This document shows positions 24,168 to 26,821 of a stretch of 26,821 bases of DNA, piece by piece. The stretch's first letter is position 1, and every line of letters starts with the position of its first letter. The notes under the pieces are model-generated. The model worked only from the letters and a program-made list of their open reading frames with translations. It made no database searches and was not told the DNA's origin. The DNA lies in NCBI GenBank assembly GCA_024224995.1, contig JAAENB010000892.1:1-26821 (forward strand). Direction: 5' to 3'. The DNA is from a bacterium. Its GTDB lineage: Bacteria > Spirochaetota > UBA4802 > UBA5550. A program made the translations under genes and the position numbers.

Positions 24168-24939
24168 CAAAAGTCCTCCGTTCTACATTTGAGGGGAAAT
24201 CCATATAAAATATCTTTTTTGCTAATTTTTTATTCAATCGAATATTCCGGTAATAAGTGGTACTTCTTGTTATCCCCCTGTCGGTCCTGGCAGATACATC
24301 AATTACTGTTGGCAGATTAATATCATTAATAATTTTATAACCACTGTAGACTTCTTTCATTATTTCCCTGTTATTTTTATCCCGTAAGATCTTTTTTAAT
24401 ACGATATTTTTCTCTTTCTCCACCCAGATTAATATGGTATCTCCTTTTACTTTATCTATGACTACAAATCTCTCTGCTATGACAAAAAAACCGTATACCT
24501 GTTTTCCAATAGACCGTACCTCAAACCGCTCTTCCAATCCCTTTTTAAACTCGCTTAAAGGATTTATTTGAACCTTCCTTTCTGCTCCTTCCTTTTTTGC
24601 CTGGTAGACCATATTGTCATCCGGATAATACCAGTATAATCCCTTTTCATTCTGTAAGACTATCTGCTTTCCCGGTTCATTATAATCAATCCTGAAACGG
24701 CCTTTGCTATCGACTCGATACCGTCCTTTAAAGACCTGTATGGGACTGCCGCTCTCCTGTATTTCCTGGGTAATATCCGCATCTATTGTTTTGACCTTTG
24801 AGCTTTCTTTGACAATTCTCTGAAATATATCCTTTACCGGATCACTGTTTCCATAGATCTTTCCCGAATCCACGATATTGCCAATCAGGAAAACTGACGA
24901 CAATACAAATAAAATTATACATCTGGCAAAAATATTCAC
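24160..24939 (-). CDS. LolA-like periplasmic carrier protein
   Basis: The protein has 259 aa. An N-terminal signal segment (about 1-30) is followed by a LolA/LolB-type half-barrel: SKVKTIDADITQEIQESG, FKGRYRVDSKGRFRIDYNEPGKQIVLQNEKGLYWYYPDDNMVYQ, GDTILIWVEKEKNIVLKKI. LolA escorts lipoproteins (and in variants glycolipids) through the periplasm, with lipid held in the hydrophobic half-barrel. The order LolA-like then POTRA barrel, with overlapping genes, suggests a hand-over path to the outer membrane. The start is GTG 24939 with GAGGGG just upstream. No LolCDE genes are near, so this may be a specialised paralog and not the housekeeping LolA. Confidence 0.8.
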   Translation of the reverse strand: MNIFARCIILFVLSSVFLIGNIVDSGKIYGNSDPVKDIFQRIVKESSKVKTIDADITQEIQESGSPIQVFKGRYRVDSKGRFRIDYNEPGKQIVLQNEKGLYWYYPDDNMVYQAKKEGAERKVQINPLSEFKKGLEERFEVRSIGKQVYGFFVIAERFVVIDKVKGDTILIWVEKEKNIVLKKILRDKNNREIMKEVYSGYKIINDINLPTVIDVSARTDRGITRSTTYYRNIRLNKKLAKKIFYMDFPSNVERRTFDE

Positions 24940-25066
24940 TTTCCCCTCACAATTAGTAATAAGTATTCATATAAATTTACAATAACTATGTCTACTATTT
25001 TTCCAATCCCCTGTTCAGGGAACGCGGCGCTGCCGCTGCGCTTCTGCACAATTTTATATAAAATTT

Positions 25067-25094
25067 TTGACAAATAACAGGTACTTGAGATAAA
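25067..25094 (+). promoter_or_regulatory. Sigma-70 promoter for the 54-aa protein gene
   Basis: TTGACA (25067-25072), 16 bp, gataaa (25089-25094, 4 of 6). The predicted start of transcription is about 24 nt before the ATG at 25125. Two small GC hairpins (25009-25020 and 25024-25036) lie just upstream. Confidence 0.5.
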
Positions 25095-25124
25095 AGGCAG
25101 GTTAAACATTTGGAGAGGTAATAG

Positions 25125-25289
25125 ATGAAAATTGACGATTGTAAAAATTGTGAGCATCATATAGAGAAAAGAGCTGATTCTGTTTTATGCAGTATTGACA
25201 TTGAAATTGTACACCGGGTTGTCAATGACGAGCTGGTTGTGGGTTGTCCAAAAGTCGGTAAAAAGAAAGGTTTATTTAGCAGGAAATGA
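25125..25289 (+). CDS. Small four-cysteine protein (54 aa)
   Basis: ATG 25125 to TGA 25289 encodes 54 aa beginning MKIDDCKNCEHHIEKRADSV. Cysteines at 6, 9, 22 and 41 (C-X2-C-X12-C-X18-C) could bind zinc or an Fe-S cluster, and the tail is basic (KVGKKKGLFSRK). The Shine-Dalgarno GGAGAGG (25112-25118) at 6-nt spacing and a good promoter support a real gene despite its length. The family and role are unknown. It converges on the glutaredoxin-like gene with a 12-bp GC palindrome (25296-25307) between them. Confidence 0.75.
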   Translation: MKIDDCKNCEHHIEKRADSVLCSIDIEIVHRVVNDELVVGCPKVGKKKGLFSRK

Positions 25290-25314
25290 TTATCTGCGCC
25301 CGGGCGCTTAAATA

Positions 25315-25662
25315 TCATGACTCCATTATAAATTCATGAGAACAGTTTGGGCAGGTGACCTTTATTCGCCCTTTCCCGGCAGGAAGCCGTAATTTTGTGG
25401 AACATTTTTCACAATGAATATTGGTATATTTCAATTCATTCAATAATTCTTCAATTCGGCCCCTGTCGAAACCAACAACCAGTTCTCCATCGATTAGAAA
25501 TGCCGGAACTCCCTGCACATTTAACTGCGCCAGTTCATTTTGTGCTCCGGGATCACGGCTGATATCTTTTTCTAGAAATGTTAGCCCTTTTGAGGAAAGA
25601 AACTCTCTCGCATGATGGCAATGGGGTCAGGTGGGGCTTGTATACATTATTATCTTTTTCAA
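25315..25662 (-). CDS. Glutaredoxin-like selenoprotein with C-terminal zinc ribbon
   Basis: Read through one in-frame TGA (25627-25629), this gives 115 aa: MKKIIMYTSPT-U12-PHC15, HHAREFLSSKGLTFLEKDIS, and then QGVPAFLIDGELVVGFDRGRIEELL. That is a complete NrdH/glutaredoxin-type thioredoxin fold with its cis-proline (VPAF). The TGA falls exactly at the first cysteine of the CxxC redox centre, as expected for selenocysteine (UxxC). The start is TTG 25662, 7 nt after GGAGG; the ATG at 25647 would be 22 nt away. The C-terminus adds a zinc ribbon (CEKC ... CPNC, residues about 84-107). A conventional reading sees only a 67-aa fragment from 25518. It needs SelA/B/C/D elsewhere in the genome. The alternative is a nonsense mutation. 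Confidence 0.8.
25595..25626 (-). promoter_or_regulatory. Candidate bacterial SECIS hairpin
   Basis: Immediately 3' of the TGA on the minus strand, GAGAG (25609-25605) can pair with CUUUC (25599-25595), with one G-U pair, around the loop AGUUU. The loop begins 23 nt after the UGA and has a G in its first two positions, as bacterial SECIS elements do. The stem is short and judged by eye only. Confidence 0.35.
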
Positions 25663-25703
25663 AACCAAACCTCCGTAATTAAATATGACTATATTATTAT
25701 TTA

Positions 25704-26060
25704 TTATTCTTTTTCAATCAATTCTTTTTCGGATTTTTTCAATCTTTTATAAACCAGGTCATAAGAATGGTCGATCAACGCGTTTACCTCGTCTTGCGGT
25801 ATTGATCCGTCTATTTTTACGGTATTCCAGTGCTGTTTGCTCATATGATACCCGGGAGTAATTGCCTCGTATTTATCCCGGAGATCCAGTGCCAGGAATG
25901 GGTCGCATTTCAGATTCACCCATAAGGGCGTACTGTTTATATCGGTTAGAGCAAACATTTTAGAACCCACTTTCATTACCAGGGTCTTTTCATCAAAAGG
26001 AAAATCTACCCAGGTTCCCTTTTTCTTTAAGCAATAATCTTTAAATGCTTCCAGATCCAT
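25704..26060 (-). CDS. MmcQ/YjbR-family protein
   Basis: The protein has 118 aa. It matches the MmcQ/YjbR double-wing family across its length: TWVDFPFDEKTLVMKVGSKMFALTDI, PLWVNLKCDPFLALDLRDKY, ITPGYHMSKQHWNTVKIDGSI and the closing helix ALIDHSYDLVYKRL. The family has a MotA/TBP-like fold and is suspected to bind DNA; no biochemical role is firmly known. It lies 41 bp upstream of the selenoprotein gene on the same strand, so they may share a transcript. The Shine-Dalgarno (GAGAGGG, 26066-26072) is the end of the upstream repeat's tail. Confidence 0.88.
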   Translation of the reverse strand: MDLEAFKDYCLKKKGTWVDFPFDEKTLVMKVGSKMFALTDINSTPLWVNLKCDPFLALDLRDKYEAITPGYHMSKQHWNTVKIDGSIPQDEVNALIDHSYDLVYKRLKKSEKELIEKE

Positions 26061-26065
26061 TTTTT

Positions 26066-26203
26066 CCCTCTCAAGAAACTCTTTTTAAACAGGGGGTCTG
26101 TTTTGAGACGTTGCAGTGCAACGTCTCTCAGAACCAAACCCTTGGCCGGAGCATCTTCGAAAACAGACCCCGGTATCGGCGCAGTTTCTTCCGGCTTCGC
26201 CGG
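26066..26203 (-). repeat. Hairpin-plus-tail repeat, copy 3
   Basis: Nested inverted repeats occupy the gap between the J-domain gene and the MmcQ/YjbR gene. The outer 12-bp arms are perfect (ggggtctgtttt 26093-26104 / aaaacagacccc 26160-26171). Inside is a perfect 10-bp hairpin (gagacgttgc 26105-26114 / gcaacgtctc 26118-26127). A further hairpin ccggc/gccgg lies at 26191-26203. Near-complementary gaccccgg (26166-26173) and ccgggtc (26200-26206) could form a competing pairing. The tail at 26068-26086 is, on the minus strand, identical over 19 nt to 78-96. A 63-codon open frame through this element (26027-26218) is regarded as spurious. Confidence 0.75.
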
Positions 26204-26235
26204 GTCAACTGCTCTCATGCAAGAACCAAAACATT

Positions 26236-26821
26236 TTACAAATTTGTTGATATATTTTCACAGATCTTCTGGTAATTCCGGTTAATATTCGACAATTGCC
26301 GCAGTTTTGTATTTGCGTCGCTGGTCCAGATACTGTCCGGATACTCATCCACTACTTTTAAAAAATAAGAATAGGCTTTTTCGAAATTTTCGATTGCTGC
26401 CAGTGCCAGCTTGAGTAGATCATTTTTTCCCAGGAAAATATTCTTTACTCTTTTATATTCTTTTAGAAAAAAACGGCTGTGAAAAACACGCTGTCCCTCT
26501 ACATAACAGTCGAATCCCAGTTTATAATAGGCATAGGCCGGATCCTTTAATTGACCAACCTGGAAAGAATTTCCTGCCGGACTCTCTTTATAATTTTCCG
26601 TTACAGTGGGTTCCTCTTTTTCCGGCCCCCCATTGTCGCCATCCCCTATATGCGACAATATCATCATATAGGCTCTATTTATCTTCATCATTGCATGCTC
26701 TTTAACATGCCGTTCCTTTTCCGGAAATAGATCGGGATGATTTTTCTTGGCTAAGGCATAGTACGACCTCTTCACCTCTTCCGGTGAGGCTCCGGGTTCG
26801 ATTTCCAGCAATTTATAATAA
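26236..26821 (-). CDS. J-domain protein with C-terminal helical repeats (5' end beyond window)
   Basis: This is partial: the frame stays open to the right edge, where codons for YYKLLEIEPGASPEEVKRSY are read, so the true start is outside and the TTG at 26811 is not the start. Residues read cover most of a DnaJ J-domain, including the HPD triad (AKKNHPDLFPE) that stimulates DnaK ATPase. After a linker (ENYKESPAGNSFQ), the C-terminal ~100 residues form TPR-like helices (AYAYYKLGFDCYVEGQRV; ALAAIENFEKAYSYFLKVVDEYPDS; TKLRQLSNINRNYQ). It is probably a specialised co-chaperone, as it lacks the G/F and zinc-finger regions of DnaJ. Confidence 0.82.
   Translation of the reverse strand, partial: YYKLLEIEPGASPEEVKRSYYALAKKNHPDLFPEKERHVKEHAMMKINRAYMMILSHIGDGDNGGPEKEEPTVTENYKESPAGNSFQVGQLKDPAYAYYKLGFDCYVEGQRVFHSRFFLKEYKRVKNIFLGKNDLLKLALAAIENFEKAYSYFLKVVDEYPDSIWTSDANTKLRQLSNINRNYQKICENISTNL

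Noticed and set aside
24936..25160. 74-aa open frame upstream of the LolA-like gene
   Set aside because: No Shine-Dalgarno, hydrophobic random-looking sequence, and it overlaps the promoter and start of the better-supported 54-aa gene on the other strand.
26027..26218. 63-aa open frame on the minus strand beginning MRAVDPAKPE
   Set aside because: It runs straight through the nested inverted repeats and overlaps the MmcQ/YjbR start and its Shine-Dalgarno, so it is a repeat-derived spurious frame.
26788..26806. tRNA T-loop-like string gggttcgatttcc
   Set aside because: It is inside the J-domain coding region and no cloverleaf can be built around it.

Overview
The window looks like chromosomal DNA from a low-to-moderate GC, diderm (outer-membrane) and probably anaerobic bacterium. 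A spirochaete-type genome fits best. The supporting signs are FadL/OmpP1, Omp85/POTRA, CsgG-barrel and LolA-like envelope proteins, a PilZ protein, an anaerobic-type ThiC and a probable selenocysteine-containing glutaredoxin-like protein. The taxonomic call is inference; no rRNA, tRNA, CRISPR array, insertion sequence or prophage was seen.

Layout, left to right. 1-289: two copies of a hairpin repeat with a conserved tail that runs into the start of a ParB-domain gene (290-1276). 1409-3262 (-): a small unknown gene behind a five-S1-domain RNA-binding protein. 3547-4817 (+): a secreted HEAT-repeat protein and a PolB-type 3'-5' exonuclease. 4903-7368 (-): a methyltransferase-like gene, aroA and aroH, tightly packed (shikimate to prephenate). 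7759-9852 (+): thiC-like gene and a WecG/TagA-type glycosyltransferase. 9961-11494 (-): GAF-SpoIIE phosphatase and a zinc-ribbon protein. 12127-13545 (+): FadL-type outer-membrane protein with a strong terminator. 13655-15286 (-): pyrG. 15607-16131 (+): lipoprotein with YadA-head-like repeats. 16198-16637: a gene remnant and an orphan antitoxin-like gene.

16782-21166 (-) is the most system-like segment: an ECF-type sigma factor, a two-TM protein overlapping it (putative anti-sigma/sensor), a CsgG-like protein fused to an outer-membrane barrel, and a coiled-coil lipoprotein. The regions upstream of the sigma gene and of the lipoprotein carry the same 25-bp motif (22 of 25 identical) followed by the same A/T tracts, suggesting one autoregulated envelope regulon. 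21458-22703 (+): PilZ protein and a partner of unknown function. 22716-24939 (-): a LolA-like periplasmic carrier overlapping a two-POTRA outer-membrane barrel gene.

25125-26821 holds a 54-aa four-cysteine protein, a glutaredoxin-like gene whose active-site cysteine codon is an in-frame TGA (TSPT-U-PHC, probable selenoprotein) fused to a zinc ribbon, an MmcQ/YjbR protein, a third copy of the hairpin-plus-tail repeat and a J-domain protein cut by the right edge. The 19-nt repeat tail at 78-96 recurs exactly, inverted, at 26068-26086. In both copies that precede a gene, the tail supplies the Shine-Dalgarno sequence.
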